Shown here: positions 27,425 through 35,592 of the stretch, piece after piece
How the letters are laid out: every line of letters starts with the position of its first letter
Numbering within the stretch: the stretch's first letter is position 1
NCBI GenBank assembly: GCA_029027985.1
Contig: CP119076.1
Coordinates: 248,001 to 312,000 of the forward strand
Source: Klebsiella aerogenes
GTDB lineage: Bacteria; Pseudomonadota; Gammaproteobacteria; Enterobacterales; Enterobacteriaceae
DNA: 64,000 nt
Reading direction: 5' to 3'
Position numbers and translations under genes: made by a program
The notes under the pieces: model-generated
What the model was told of the DNA's origin: nothing
Database searches by the model: none
What the model saw: the letters and a program-made list of their open reading frames with translations, nothing else

Positions 27425-29116
27425 TTACTCCTTGTCTTTGGCATCTGGCAAATGCCAGAAATCGAAAAAGTTAAACCAGTCGAGCGGCGACTGTAGCGCG
27501 TAATGCTCCAGCCGTTCGGCGTAGCGGTCGATAGCGTGCTGTAACGCCTGCTGGCGGTCGGCGCGCGGCAACAACAGCGGGTCGGCAAACGACTCGCAGT
27601 AGATATGCAGTTTACCCTGCTGGCGCAGAGCGAAAATCAAATTCACCGGGCAGCGTAAAATTGCGGCAAGGATAAACGGCCCCTGAGGGAAGGGGGCGGC
27701 TTGCCCCATAAAACGGCTCCAGCAGACGCGCCATTCGCCGCCGCGCTGCGGGTTCACCGCAATGCGGTCGCCGACAATGGCGATCCACTCCCCGCGATCC
27801 AGTTTCTCCTGGAGCAGGATCGCGGTTTCCGGGCCGATGTCGGTCACCGGCATCAGGTTGAGCCCAGCCTGAGGCGCCATCTCCGCCATAATTTGTTTAA
27901 AGCGTTGGGCGTTCTCGCTGAAGACCAACGCATTGATGATTTTGCTGCCTTGCAACTGCGCCAGCGCGCGGCAGGCTTCGACATCGCCGAGATGTGAAGC
28001 CAGCAGCAGTTTCCCCCGCGGCTCGTGGATATTCAACGTCTCTTCGGCACCTGCGGCAAAGACCACATCGCGGCCAAACTGCATCTCGCCGCGCCAGCTG
28101 GCGATTTTATCCAGCATCGCCTCGGCGAAGCGCAGAAAGTGCCGGTAGCTGGTGAGCGTTGGCGGTACCGGCATCCGGCGCGCGGCGAGCTGTTCACGCA
28201 CGCGGGTTATCCAGCGTTGTGAAGCGCGCCTGGCCGTGGCGGCCGTCAGCCAGTAGACGCCAACCACCGGATAGAGCAACAGCGAGAATGCCTTGCGTCC
28301 CAACAAGCGCCATACCAGCAGCATCAGGCGCATTCCCCATAATCCTTTGACTTCCTGCTGGCGGGCCCAGTGCGGCGAGGCGCGCCGAAGCAGCAGCGAG
28401 GGAATGCGCGGCAGCATGCCGAGAAACAGACGGGTGTGCATCAGCGAGATGCGGCAATTATCTTTGACAGCATCGAAATGAGACAAACCATCCACCGGGT
28501 AGGTCACGCGGGTTGGCACAAAGTAACTGGTATGGCCCTGCCAGTAGAGGCGCACCATCACTTCGGTATCAAAATCCATGCGTTGACCGAGCGTGACGCG
28601 CTGCGCCAACTGTAGTGTTGGCGCAACCGGGTAGACGCGAAAGCCGCACATGCTGTCTTTTAACTGTAGCGACAGCGTTTCAATCCACACCCAAACGTGG
28701 GTTATCCAGCGCCCGTACAGGCGCGAACGCGGGATGGAGTCATCGTATATCGGCCGCCCGGAGATCAGCGACTCAGGATGCGCCTGCGCCAGCGCCAGCA
28801 GCTGCGGGATATCTTCGATGGCGTGTTGGCCATCGGCATCGACCTGCACCGCGTGGCTAAACCCGGCCTCCGCTGCGGCCCGTAATCCGCGAATCACGGC
28901 GGCGCCTTTGCCCGCGTTTTCCGCTAAACGGATTAAGGTCAGGTTGGCGGTTTCCGCCGCCAGTCGCGCCAGTTCCTGCTGTGTGCGGGTATCGCTGCCG
29001 TCATCCACCACGATGCAGGGCAGACCAAACGGCTGCAGACGCGCCAGTACCTGCGGCATCATCGCGCCATGGTTGTAGCAGGGGATCAGGATGCAGGGAG
29101 AAAACGCTAACGACAT
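27425..29116 (-). CDS. apeJ: Fusion of GT2 glycosyltransferase and LPLAT-type acyltransferase, aryl polyene cluster
   Basis: A protein of 563 residues with two distinct parts. Residues about 1-240 are a GT2 fold (ILIPCYNHGAMMPQVLARL, VVDDGSDTRTQ, VQVDADGQHAIEDI). Residues about 275-563 look like an LpxL/HtrB-type lysophospholipid acyltransferase (LLASHLGDVEACRAL, GEWIAIVGDRIAVN, WFNFFDFW at the end). Two activities in one chain suggest coupling of sugar transfer and acylation on the membrane anchor of the polyene. It overlaps apeI by 10 bases. Confidence 0.83.
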   Translation of the reverse strand: MSLAFSPCILIPCYNHGAMMPQVLARLQPFGLPCIVVDDGSDTRTQQELARLAAETANLTLIRLAENAGKGAAVIRGLRAAAEAGFSHAVQVDADGQHAIEDIPQLLALAQAHPESLISGRPIYDDSIPRSRLYGRWITHVWVWIETLSLQLKDSMCGFRVYPVAPTLQLAQRVTLGQRMDFDTEVMVRLYWQGHTSYFVPTRVTYPVDGLSHFDAVKDNCRISLMHTRLFLGMLPRIPSLLLRRASPHWARQQEVKGLWGMRLMLLVWRLLGRKAFSLLLYPVVGVYWLTAATARRASQRWITRVREQLAARRMPVPPTLTSYRHFLRFAEAMLDKIASWRGEMQFGRDVVFAAGAEETLNIHEPRGKLLLASHLGDVEACRALAQLQGSKIINALVFSENAQRFKQIMAEMAPQAGLNLMPVTDIGPETAILLQEKLDRGEWIAIVGDRIAVNPQRGGEWRVCWSRFMGQAAPFPQGPFILAAILRCPVNLIFALRQQGKLHIYCESFADPLLLPRADRQQALQHAIDRYAERLEHYALQSPLDWFNFFDFWHLPDAKDKE

Positions 29117-29460
29117 AAACGAATCTTCCCGCTGCTGGCGGTTTGGCGGGTTTCACCGTCGTGACGCTGGTAGCTAAAGGTCAGGGTCTGGCGGGTTTCC
29201 TGCCAGTGCAGGGTGAGCGTGACGATCGCGCCCGGTAAGAGCGGCGATTGGAATTTCACATTCTGAATGTGGTGAAAACGCCAGCCGGGAGCGAGCAGCT
29301 CGGCAGCGTAATGCATCGCCCAATCCACCTGTGCGACGCCGGGCAACAGCGGTTGCACGGCAAAATGGCCGCGAAACCAGAATAACGCCGGGTCGAGAGA
29401 TAAAACGATTTCAACCCGATCGGCTTGCGGCTGACGGCGCTCAATTTCATGGGGCTTCAT
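29107..29460 (-). CDS. apeI: 3-hydroxyacyl-ACP dehydratase (hotdog), aryl polyene cluster
   Basis: A protein of 117 residues. I chose the ATG at 29460 (MKPHEIERR) since AGGAGTT precedes it at good spacing. A longer frame from 29490 runs further into apeH. FRGHFAVQPLLPGVAQVDWAM is the FabZ-like active-site segment, with His in GHF and the P-LLPG turn. It is expected to form the polyene double bonds together with ApeP. It overlaps apeH by 14 bases and apeJ by 10. Confidence 0.82.
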   Translation of the reverse strand: MKPHEIERRQPQADRVEIVLSLDPALFWFRGHFAVQPLLPGVAQVDWAMHYAAELLAPGWRFHHIQNVKFQSPLLPGAIVTLTLHWQETRQTLTFSYQRHDGETRQTASSGKIRLCR

Positions 29461-30796
29461 GAAATAACTCCTGTAATTGCGCATAGACACGCTTATTCAT
29501 ACTGTTGACGGGGATCGCGTCAATGACCCGCCAGTAACGGGGGATCGCGACCGGCTCCAGCCAGGCGCGCAGCGTTTTCCGCCATCTCAATTCCTGGCTT
29601 TTCCCCCAGCGCTGGCGGGCGTCGTTATCCAGCACCAGCAATGCGCCGACGCTTTGGCGGCTGCCGCGGGTGATGGGAATGGCGGCGGCATCGAGGATGC
29701 CCTCCAGCGCCAACAGGCGCTGTTCCACTTCATTGAGTGAAATACGTTTTTCTTCAATTTTGACGACCCGATCCCGGCGCCCGTGAAGATGAAACTGACC
29801 GTTGGCAGAAAAATGCAAAATATCGTTGAGTAACAGGCCGTCATTATCCGTAAACAGCGGTGAAAAGACGCGAAAAGCGTCACCTTCTGGTTGGAAATGA
29901 ACGTCAGGAAAAGGCTGCCAGGGCGTATTATCCTGCTGGCGGTAACGGCAGGCGAGCACCCCGGTTTCGGTGCTGCCGTAGATTTCATCCGGCCAGACGT
30001 TGAACCAGCTGGCGGTCTGCCTGGCATCTTGCCAGAGTAAGGCGCCGCCCGCTGACAGAATCATGGCGACCGGCGGGGGGACGAGCCGCCGATCGAGACG
30101 TTTGAGAAAGGCCGGGCTGCTGATAAACAGATAGCGACGCTCGCAGCTTAGGGCCGTCAACTGTTCGGCGTACTCAATCGTTAGCGCGTGGAACGGTAAA
30201 CCGAGAGCCATCGGCAGAAATAAGCGGAACGTCAGGCCGTACAAATGCTGCGGCGCCACGGAGGCCACGACCTGACAGCCTGGCAGGCGGTCAGCGTAGT
30301 GCGTTGCCAGCAGCGCCGCTTCACGGTCGAGAACCACGAGCGGTTTGATGACCCGCTTCGGCTGGCCGGTCGAACCGGAAGTAAACAGTTCGATGCAGGC
30401 GCCATCGTCGATTGCCGGGAAAGCCATGTCGCCGCTCGCGGCCGCCATCGTGGAGCGGACAACCTGCAGCGGCCCGCGCCAGTCCAGCGCCGTATCGCTC
30501 AGTACGCCATCGAACAGCGTGCGTTGCTCGTGTAATAGCGATACGCGGCAGTGGCCGGGGAGCACCGGTGTTTTACCCGCGTGCAGTGTTGCCAGCAGTG
30601 CGACGAGAAACAGATAGCTATTTTCAAAGCACAGCGCCCAGCGCTCTGCTGGCTGCTGTTGCAGGTGTGCGAGCAGGTGGGCGACATCGTGGCGTAGATG
30701 CGCGAGCGTCCAGGTGTGCGCGTCCTGCCATGCGATCGGCGTTTGCGCCGGACGCGGGGCGCTGAGCCACTGGTCCAGCGTAAGGCGTTGCTTCAT
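29447..30796 (-). CDS. apeH: Acyl-CoA/acyl-ACP synthetase (AMP-binding), aryl polyene cluster
   Basis: A protein of 449 residues of the ANL superfamily. The phosphate-binding loop is LFTSGSTGQPKRVIK, the A5 motif is EIYGSTETGVLA, and the hinge is GRRDRVVKIEEKRI. It lacks a fused carrier domain. It is thought to activate the aromatic starter (4-hydroxybenzoate-type acid) and load it on an ACP. The start overlaps apeG by 4 bases. Confidence 0.85.
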   Translation of the reverse strand: MKQRLTLDQWLSAPRPAQTPIAWQDAHTWTLAHLRHDVAHLLAHLQQQPAERWALCFENSYLFLVALLATLHAGKTPVLPGHCRVSLLHEQRTLFDGVLSDTALDWRGPLQVVRSTMAAASGDMAFPAIDDGACIELFTSGSTGQPKRVIKPLVVLDREAALLATHYADRLPGCQVVASVAPQHLYGLTFRLFLPMALGLPFHALTIEYAEQLTALSCERRYLFISSPAFLKRLDRRLVPPPVAMILSAGGALLWQDARQTASWFNVWPDEIYGSTETGVLACRYRQQDNTPWQPFPDVHFQPEGDAFRVFSPLFTDNDGLLLNDILHFSANGQFHLHGRRDRVVKIEEKRISLNEVEQRLLALEGILDAAAIPITRGSRQSVGALLVLDNDARQRWGKSQELRWRKTLRAWLEPVAIPRYWRVIDAIPVNSMNKRVYAQLQELFHEAP

Positions 30797-31374
30797 GGTT
30801 TATCTCGTTTTATCACCCGTTGTCGTACTACCCACTCACCGGCCATCAGCGCGCCTATCAGCAGATAGGAAATCATGCCGTTCCAGGCGGTCCACAGGGG
30901 CATATCGCCATACAGCGCGGTAAAGAGCGCCATGCCGCCATTGATGATGAAAAAAACGCACCAGATTTGGGTGACGCGCCGGGTATAGCGTACGGCGGCG
31001 TCCGGGAGAACCGGCTCACGCAGCCGCGCCAGACGCTCGACTATCGGCATGGTTGACCATAGCGAGCCGCCAAACACCGCCAGCATCACGCCGTTCACCA
31101 CCACGGGATAAAACAGCAGTAGCTGATGCGTGTTGAGCAGGTAGCTGGCAATGCACAGCGCGATGCCCGCCGCGGCCACGACCTGGGTAACGGCGCTGAG
31201 CGGTCCAGTCTGCCGCCGGGTCTGGCGAAAACGTAAAAACAGCAGTAGCGCCATGAGCGGCAGCAGCCATGGCAGGCGGTTATGCGCCAGACCAAACCAG
31301 ATTAAAAACGGCCAGGCCAGCAGTAACAGGCCTGTCAGCAGCGGAACCACTGGCAGTGAGCGGGTGCCCGACAC
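30793..31374 (-). CDS. apeG: Integral membrane protein (COG4648-like), aryl polyene cluster
   Basis: A protein of 193 residues with about five to six membrane helices (LLTGLLLLAWPFLIWFGLAH, LPLMALLLFLRF, IALCIASYLLNTHQLLLFY, FFIINGGMALFTALYG, ISYLLIGALMAGEWVV). No catalytic motif is recognised. Its fixed place between ACP and ligase genes in such clusters suggests a membrane platform or exchange role, but this is inference. It starts 6 bases after the apeF stop. Confidence 0.72.
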   Translation of the reverse strand: MSGTRSLPVVPLLTGLLLLAWPFLIWFGLAHNRLPWLLPLMALLLFLRFRQTRRQTGPLSAVTQVVAAAGIALCIASYLLNTHQLLLFYPVVVNGVMLAVFGGSLWSTMPIVERLARLREPVLPDAAVRYTRRVTQIWCVFFIINGGMALFTALYGDMPLWTAWNGMISYLLIGALMAGEWVVRQRVIKRDKP

Positions 31375-31380
31375 GGTGAA

Positions 31381-31632
31381 TTATTCTGCTGTGAGCAGGC
31401 GTGCTAACGCATCGACCACATCCTGTACGGTGCGGACGGCCTTAAACTCTTCCGGCTTGATTTTCTTGCCGATTTTCTTTTGCAGATGGACGATCATGTC
31501 GATGGCGTCGATGCTGTCCAGCTCAAGGTCTTCGTACAGGCGAGCCTCGGGCTTAATGTCCTGCGGATCGATTTCAAATACCGTTATCAGCAGCGTGGAG
31601 ACTTCTTCGTAAATGGCTTTTTGTTCGGTCAT
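31381..31632 (-). CDS. apeF: Acyl carrier protein 2, aryl polyene cluster
   Basis: A protein of 83 residues, acidic. The phosphopantetheine attachment serine is Ser40 in LELDSIDAIDM. It should carry starter or growing chain after modification by AcpT. It follows apeE by 11 bases and has an AGGAG ribosome site. Confidence 0.87.
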   Translation of the reverse strand: MTEQKAIYEEVSTLLITVFEIDPQDIKPEARLYEDLELDSIDAIDMIVHLQKKIGKKIKPEEFKAVRTVQDVVDALARLLTAE

Positions 31633-31643
31633 AACGGCTCTCC

Positions 31644-31901
31644 TCAGGCACGCTGCGCTTGAATAAATGATGCCAGCGTGGCGACGGAGAAGAAATGCTG
31701 GCGCATCTCCTCGCTCTCAGCCGACAGCACCACGCCGTACTGGTTTTTTACCGCCAGACCCAGTTCCAGAGCGTCAATAGAGTCCAGACCCAGGCCATCA
31801 CCAAACAGCGCGGCTTCGGTTTCAATATCGTCAGCGGACAACTCGTCCAGATTCAATGTGCTGATAATCAGATTTTTAATTTCAAGATAGAGCGCTTCCA
31901 T
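31644..31901 (-). CDS. apeE: Acyl carrier protein 1, aryl polyene cluster
   Basis: A protein of 85 residues from the second of two adjacent ATGs (31901), which has better spacing to GGAA. The first ATG (31904) adds one Met. The carrier serine is Ser41 in GLGLDSIDALEL. It overlaps the apeD 3' end by 20 bases. Two different ACPs in the operon hint at separate priming and elongation roles. Confidence 0.87.
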   Translation of the reverse strand: MEALYLEIKNLIISTLNLDELSADDIETEAALFGDGLGLDSIDALELGLAVKNQYGVVLSAESEEMRQHFFSVATLASFIQAQRA

Positions 31902-32697
31902 CATTAATTCCTGTTTCAGGTGTAGTGCCTGATTGTAATTTAAGCAAAATATGCCGGTTTAACTGCCTTGCGGCCAGTGCCGGTTCTTGTCTGGTTGCAT
32001 CGTAAAATTGGTCGATGCGCAGCCGCTCGCCGACCGTCACGGTAAATCGCGGCTTAGTGGGCGGCGCATCGTACCATTTGCTCTGTTTACCCAGCATATG
32101 CTCGGTACAACGGATCACCACGATGCGCAAATCGCTGCCGCAGCGCACAGCGATATTGGCGGCGCCGCGCTGTAGCTGCATTTTTTCTCCCGGAACCGTG
32201 CGTGTGCCTTCCGGGAAAATCAAAAGGCTATCGCCCTGCTGCAAACGTTGCCGACTGGCCGGGAGCAGGACATCCGCTTGATCGTTAATCAGGTAGTCCG
32301 CGGCGCGGATCACTCCGCTGACAAACGGGTTTTTCAGCAACGAGCTTTTTACCAGGCAATCGACCTCTGGCATCACCGAGGCCAGCATCACGTAGTCGAT
32401 GAGGCTGGGATGATTGGCGACAATCAGACAACCGTGCTCCTGACGCAAAATATCACCCCCGTCAATGCGGTAATCGAGTACGCCGACGCTTTTCACCACG
32501 GTGAGAAAACAGCGGAAACTGGCTGAAATACTGCGCCGCGCCAGGCGACGGCGACGGGTTTTATCACGTACCGCCACCAGCAGCAAATTAAACCAGACGA
32601 CGGAAAGCAGCAGTCCGCCCATGCCAAACAGCGCGAAACAGCACCCGGTCATGGCCGCTCGCCAGAGTCGGTTTACGCGACGGAAAAGCGGCTTCAT
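31882..32697 (-). CDS. apeD: 1-acylglycerol-3-phosphate O-acyltransferase-like protein, aryl polyene cluster
   Basis: A protein of 271 residues starting at the ATG (32697) that overlaps the apeC stop. A start 6 codons upstream is possible but less coupled. The N-terminal membrane helix (CCFALFGMGGLLLSVVWFNLLL) precedes the PlsC-type motifs NHPSLIDYVM (HxxxxD variant) and FPEGTRTVPGE. It probably joins an acyl chain, possibly the polyene, to a lipid anchor at the inner membrane. Confidence 0.82.
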   Translation of the reverse strand: MKPLFRRVNRLWRAAMTGCCFALFGMGGLLLSVVWFNLLLVAVRDKTRRRRLARRSISASFRCFLTVVKSVGVLDYRIDGGDILRQEHGCLIVANHPSLIDYVMLASVMPEVDCLVKSSLLKNPFVSGVIRAADYLINDQADVLLPASRQRLQQGDSLLIFPEGTRTVPGEKMQLQRGAANIAVRCGSDLRIVVIRCTEHMLGKQSKWYDAPPTKPRFTVTVGERLRIDQFYDATRQEPALAARQLNRHILLKLQSGTTPETGINDGSALS

Positions 32698-33416
32698 GCG
32701 CGGCTCCAGCGCCACTGCATGCGCTCGCCGGGTAGCGTGAAGGTGCGGGCGTTCTGCAAATAGTGCTGTAAAAACAACAAACTCTGCGGCAGGGGGGGCT
32801 CTGCGCCAGTTTCATGGCGCCGGGCTTCGCAGTGCCATTCATTACCGGACTCAATCACCCACGCCGCCGCGTAGGGCCAGGTTGGCATGGCGGGCGGCAA
32901 CTGAGGGTGGTAAAACTCGGGCAGGAAGCCATCGAAATCGACCATCAAAACGCGTTGGTAACCGGCCTGCAGTAGCCCCATCACCTCGAACAGCCCCTGC
33001 TGGAAGGTATCGCGCCCGGCAGAAAGGGAGGATGACACGATGGGCTTTTTCGCGGCGATCGTCAGATTGCCCACCGCAGAGTTATGCACGGATAAGGCAA
33101 AATCGGTTGGCGAGACCGCCTGATCCGTTGCCAGCGCATGCAGGATCCGGTAGTTGCGTTCCAGTTCACCATGGCGGCTGGTATAGAGAATGGCATCGAT
33201 TTCATGGCGACGGAGCATCGCCAGCCCACATTCGACGGCCAGCTTGCTGCCGGAGCTGAGGCGGCGGGCGGTCATCATTGGCAATTCGCTGAGTTTGGCT
33301 ATTGGCGCCGCTGGATCGAAGGTGTGCGAATGCCGTGACCATTGCCGCCACTGTTCGGCTTCACTGAGTCCGGGAGCTCTGGCCTGCCAGTCGATTATGT
33401 TCAGGGTAAAATTCAT
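32694..33416 (-). CDS. apeC: Beta-ketoacyl synthase chain-length-factor-like protein, aryl polyene cluster
   Basis: A protein of 240 residues with the N-terminal half of a ketosynthase fold and no active-site Cys. The matching place reads LSVHNSAVGNL instead of a TACSS motif, as in chain-length factors. It should pair with ApeO to form the elongating complex. It is the first intact gene of the operon. The stop codon of an upstream frame lies directly against its ATG (TAG-ATG). Confidence 0.83.
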   Translation of the reverse strand: MNFTLNIIDWQARAPGLSEAEQWRQWSRHSHTFDPAAPIAKLSELPMMTARRLSSGSKLAVECGLAMLRRHEIDAILYTSRHGELERNYRILHALATDQAVSPTDFALSVHNSAVGNLTIAAKKPIVSSSLSAGRDTFQQGLFEVMGLLQAGYQRVLMVDFDGFLPEFYHPQLPPAMPTWPYAAAWVIESGNEWHCEARRHETGAEPPLPQSLLFLQHYLQNARTFTLPGERMQWRWSRA

Positions 33417-33620
33417 CTACTCGCGTCCGCGGTAAGCCAGTGTTTCGATGATCGCGGCGTTATAGAACCCGGCGATAAACGTCACGAAGCCGCTCATTGG
33501 GGGCTTTGCAACCGGAAATCGGCCTCGCCAGCTAAGGGGGACGCCAAGCATATCCGCAGCGCTGAAAACATGGCGATGAGATAATCCTGTATTTTCGGCA
33601 TTTTCAGCGCTAAGTGCAAT
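33417..33620 (-). pseudogene. 3' remnant of an unidentified gene abutting apeC
   Basis: A minus-strand frame of 67 codons is open to a TAG at 33417-33419, touching the apeC ATG. It has no stop until an in-frame TAA at 33621-33623. The end reads RGRFPVAKPPMSGF, then TFIAGFYNAAIIETLAYRGR and a final Glu. Codon use looks coding only over the last 40-50 residues. Start codons exist at 33551 (44 residues) and 33497 (26 residues). It looks like the tail of a gene that preceded apeC, deleted upstream. Many aryl polyene clusters have a methyltransferase gene (apeB) here, but I cannot show homology. A real small protein is the alternative. Confidence 0.45.
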
Positions 33621-33731
33621 TTATTGCGCTAATCTCCTCACGCAGAGTGGGATCTTTCCTGAATCTATTGACGTTGCGCCAGTGACTGCATTTGTCGAAT
33701 GGACGTGGTAATCATTGTTGGGGCGGCGGTT
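33621..33731 (-). other. Likely promoter region of the aryl polyene operon
   Basis: Between the remnant and the dcrB terminator, about 110 bp of lower GC DNA is the only place for the operon promoter. I see repeated GCGCTAA words (33603-33637) but no convincing -35/-10 pair. Confidence 0.35.
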
Positions 33732-33766
33732 AAAAAAACGGCCCCCGGTCGTTGAACCGGAGGCCG
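33732..33766 (-). terminator. Terminator of dcrB
   Basis: On the minus strand GGCC-CCGGT and ACCGG-GGCC arms form a stem followed by seven T. It is 20 bp past the dcrB stop. Confidence 0.85.
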
Positions 33767-33785
33767 CGGCGTCAGGGCAATAAAA

Positions 33786-34343
33786 TTAATTAATGACCAG
33801 GGTATTGATGATGCTTTCCGCTTCGGTCTGCGCCTGTTGCTGGTTGTCAGCCGGCAGGGTCACCTGCAGGGTCAGCAGTTTGTCATCTACCTTGCCGAGC
33901 AGCACAGAAGACCATGCGGTCTGGCCCTTGGCGGAGATGATGCTGTCCAGCTGCTGCAGCGTGTGGCCCTTAATCTCGACGGATTTGTTGGTGACGACCT
34001 GCAGCTGCGGGTCGCGGCTGCGCTGCTGATCTTCCAGACGTTTGGACAGCACCGCCAGATCTTCGTTGGTGTTGTCGCCGACGATCACGATGACCGCTTT
34101 CTGGCCGGTGGCGTCGGAATAAACGTGCATATTGTTGGCCTGAGTGCCCAGCTTACCGCTCTGGTCGGCCATGCCCGCAGGCAGAGTGAAGCTCAGCTTG
34201 CCATCCAGCAGGCTGATAGCCTGGCCGCTGGTATTGCTCTCCGCTGCCGAGCCGACGGTCGGCGCTTTTGAATCGCTGTTATCACAGGCCGCAAGCCCCA
34301 TAACCAGCAGGCCAATACCGACATATTTAACCACATTGCGCAT
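33786..34343 (-). CDS. dcrB: DcrB lipoprotein
   Basis: A protein of 185 residues from the ATG at 34343, as in E. coli, with GGAAG six bases upstream. A first ATG two codons earlier is too close to that site. The signal ends in the lipobox VMGLAAC followed by DNS, the Asp suggesting inner-membrane retention. DcrB is needed for adsorption or DNA entry of phages C1 and C6 in E. coli and helps envelope integrity. It follows yhhQ by 73 bp on the same strand. Confidence 0.93.
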   Translation of the reverse strand: MRNVVKYVGIGLLVMGLAACDNSDSKAPTVGSAAESNTSGQAISLLDGKLSFTLPAGMADQSGKLGTQANNMHVYSDATGQKAVIVIVGDNTNEDLAVLSKRLEDQQRSRDPQLQVVTNKSVEIKGHTLQQLDSIISAKGQTAWSSVLLGKVDDKLLTLQVTLPADNQQQAQTEAESIINTLVIN

Positions 34344-34416
34344 TGACATCTTCCTTTCGATAAACGGCCATTAACGGCTCATCCGGTTATCTTATCACAA
34401 CCGTTAGCGAGTACCT

Positions 34417-35082
34417 TTAACCTGGCTGCAATGCCGACAAATCAGATTTATCCGCCAGTCTTTTCAATAGCATATTCAACAGTACGCCATACATTGGCAA
34501 GAAGAAAACGATGCTGATAAGCACTTTAAAGCTGTAGTCGACGATGGCGATTTCACCCCAGTGGGCGGCCATAAACGGATCCGGGCTGCGCCAGAAGGCG
34601 ATAAAGAAGAAGGCCAGCGTGTCGCTGACGTTGCCGAACAGGGTTGAGGCCGTCGGCGCCAGCCACCAGCGGCGATTCTGACGCAGGCGGTTGAAGACGT
34701 GGACGTCGAGGATTTGCCCCAATGCATAGGCCATAAAGCTGGCGGCGGCGATACGGGCGACGAACAGATTAAAAGTGCCCAGCGCGGCAAAGCCCTGCCA
34801 CTCGCCCATGTAAAACAGCGCCGAAATGCCATAGGAGATCACCAGTGCCGGGATCATCACGGCGAAGATGATGCGTCGCGCCAGCGAAGCGCCGAAAACG
34901 CGGACCGTCAGATCGGTTGCGAGGAAGATAAACGGAAAACTGAACGCGCCCCAGGTGGTATGAAAACCAAAAATGGAGATCGGTAGTTGGACCAGGTAAT
35001 TACTGGAAGTGATCACCAGCAGATGAAATAGCGAAAGCCAGACGAGCGCTTTCTTGCGCTGTACGGTAGTAAAAGAATTCAT
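34417..35082 (-). CDS. yhhQ: Queuosine precursor (preQ0/preQ1) transporter
   Basis: A protein of 221 residues with six membrane helices, matching E. coli YhhQ (VUT/DUF165 family). The family blocks FHTTWGAFSFPFIFLATDLT and AYALGQILDVHVFNRLR are present. It imports 7-deazaguanine precursors for queuosine tRNA modification. A stub of the dispersed repeat lies just upstream near 35100. It probably shares a transcript with dcrB. Confidence 0.94.
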   Translation of the reverse strand: MNSFTTVQRKKALVWLSLFHLLVITSSNYLVQLPISIFGFHTTWGAFSFPFIFLATDLTVRVFGASLARRIIFAVMIPALVISYGISALFYMGEWQGFAALGTFNLFVARIAAASFMAYALGQILDVHVFNRLRQNRRWWLAPTASTLFGNVSDTLAFFFIAFWRSPDPFMAAHWGEIAIVDYSFKVLISIVFFLPMYGVLLNMLLKRLADKSDLSALQPG

Positions 35083-35288
35083 ATTTTGACCTTTTTATGC
35101 CCGTCATACTTCACCTACTGAAGGAATCGGGAGCGGAACGTTGGGGTGAGGGAACCCAATTAAAAACGGCTGCATGATACTGCGTTGCGGGCGTAATGCA
35201 ATGGTTGTTTTTCGCGCAAACGTTAACCTGGCTTGCGTACTGGCGAACTGGGGGTAAACTAGGGCCGTTTTGTTGAAGTGAGATAAAA

Positions 35289-35534
35289 ATGAGCGAACTT
35301 TTCTCCAGTCCTGACCACACCCTGGATGCCCTGGGGCTCCGCTGCCCGGAGCCGGTCATGATGGTGCGTAAAACCGTACGTACGATGCCGGTAGGCGAGA
35401 CCCTGCTGATTATTGCCGACGATCCGGCCACCACCCGTGATATTCCCGGTTTCTGCCTCTTTATGGAGCATGAGTTGGTGGCGCAGGAAACCGAAACCCT
35501 GCCGTACCGCTACCTGATCCGTAAAAGCCACTGA
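35289..35534 (+). CDS. tusA: Sulfur carrier protein TusA
   Basis: A protein of 81 residues, as in E. coli TusA (SirA). The persulfide-carrying Cys19 is in [14 protein letters not shown]. It receives sulfur from IscS and passes it to TusBCD for 2-thiouridine in tRNA, and also serves molybdenum-cofactor sulfuration. It is divergent from yhhQ and convergent with zntA across a repeat array. Confidence 0.97.
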   Translation: MSELFSSPDHTLDALGLRCPEPVMMVRKTVRTMPVGETLLIIADDPATTRDIPGFCLFMEHELVAQETETLPYRYLIRKSH

Positions 35535-35540
35535 GCCAGT

Positions 35541-35574
35541 CCCGGATGGCGGCGCGTGGCGCCTTATCCGGGCT
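35541..35574. repeat. REP element after tusA
   Basis: CCCGGATGGCGGCGCG...GCCTTATCCGGGCT is a typical REP palindrome directly before the tandem array. Confidence 0.85.
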
Positions 35575-35592
35575 ACCCAACAGCACTGAACC

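Noticed and set aside
35150-35285. Possible preQ1-type riboswitch before yhhQ (TTGGG/CCCAA hairpin with TTCCCTCAC loop)
   Set aside because: The A-rich tail and the loop-pairing partner needed for a preQ1-I fold are missing.
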